This document shows, in pieces, positions 52,192 to 52,302 of a DNA stretch of 52,302 nucleotides (the stretch's first letter is position 1; the number at the start of each line of letters is the position of its first letter). The stretch lies in contig LAZY01000063.1 of assembly GCA_001013295.1 (NCBI GenBank), forward strand, positions 1-52,302, read 5' to 3'. Position numbers and translations under genes: made by a program. Source of the stretch: Chryseobacterium indologenes. GTDB taxonomy: Bacteria; Bacteroidota; Bacteroidia; Flavobacteriales; Weeksellaceae. Under the pieces are notes generated by a model. The model was given only the letters and a program-made list of their open reading frames with translations, made no database searches and was not told the DNA's origin.

Positions 52192-52302
52192 TGTAAACTT
52201 CCCTGAAAATGTATCCATTTAAAGATAGAGTTTTTGGTTTAAAAAACTTTAAATTTAAATATGAAAAAGAGTAAGTATTCAGAGAGTCAGGTTTTTGGAA
52301 TT
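52192..52302 (+). mobile_element. left end of an IS3-family insertion sequence (cut by the window edge)
   Basis: A transposase start at 52261 preceded by about 70 bases beginning TGTAAACTTCCCTGAAAA, which fits an IS3-family terminal repeat (starting TG). The exact end is inferred; neither the right end nor the target duplication is in the window. Confidence 0.55.
52261..52302 (+). CDS. 5' end of an IS3-family transposase orfA
   Basis: The first 14 codons read MKKSKYSESQVFGI, matching the start of IS3-family OrfA proteins (MKKSxFxESQI, beginning of the helix-turn-helix domain). The rest, and the frameshifted orfB that would carry the DDE catalytic domain, lie beyond the window. Confidence 0.75.
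   Translation, partial: MKKSKYSESQVFGI

Noticed and set aside
1..52302. tRNA, rRNA, CRISPR arrays and prophage
   Set aside because: I looked through all gaps for tRNA-like T-loops, regularly spaced repeats and phage-type genes and saw none; a tRNAscan and CRISPR search would settle this.

Overview
The window looks like a chromosome segment of a Flavobacteriia member, most likely Chryseobacterium or a close Weeksellaceae relative. The evidence is the low-GC coding style, a type IX secretion sorting domain, the gliding lipoprotein GldH, an alternative complex III operon, a type III glutamine synthetase, and the Bacteroidota promoter -7 box (TAnnTTTG, here mostly TAAATTTGC) before many genes. 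Genus is an inference from gene content and style; no rRNA or tRNA gene was seen.

Layout. 1-4.4 kb: riboflavin gene ribH with a TPR membrane protein, a REP-like hairpin, then adenine phosphoribosyltransferase behind a lipoprotein, and an unknown exported protein, all on the minus strand. 4.8-6.8 kb: two glycosyltransferases on the plus strand. 7.0-15.4 kb: a complete actABCDEF operon (quinol:cytochrome c oxidoreductase, minus strand) closed by a bidirectional terminator, with no oxidase genes attached. 15.6-24.8 kb: a SPOR protein, a polytopic membrane protein, a T9SS cargo protein whose start codon sits in a perfect inverted repeat, SelO, and a ricT-gldH-PBP1A operon. 25.3-29.7 kb: a FadL-type porin with an SGNH-hydrolase lipoprotein, then prs and rplY.

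29.9-35.5 kb: sufS, a hidden 40-residue double-glycine peptide gene with its own promoter box, and the haem operon hemA-hemC-hemD-hemE (minus). 35.9-41.6 kb: the elongasome operon mreB-mreC-mreD-mrdA-rodA, with overlapping reading frames from mreC onward. 41.6-46.5 kb: a pentapeptide protein, an NlpC/P60 lipoprotein, a candidate small RNA in the gap after it, glnN, and a small membrane protein. 46.7-51.0 kb: a nucleosidase-like DUF6909-type protein, a DinB-like protein and an exported M1 peptidase. The right edge has two unknown genes and the first codons of an IS3-type transposase.

Most of the window is housekeeping: cell-wall elongation (mre operon, PBP1A, NlpC), respiration (act operon, and the hem operon that supplies its haems), nucleotide metabolism (apt, prs). 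The least explained items are the double-glycine peptide, the candidate RNA near 43.2 kb, the start-codon inverted repeat near 18.9 kb, the operator-like repeats near 25.1 kb and the REP-like element near 1.5 kb.
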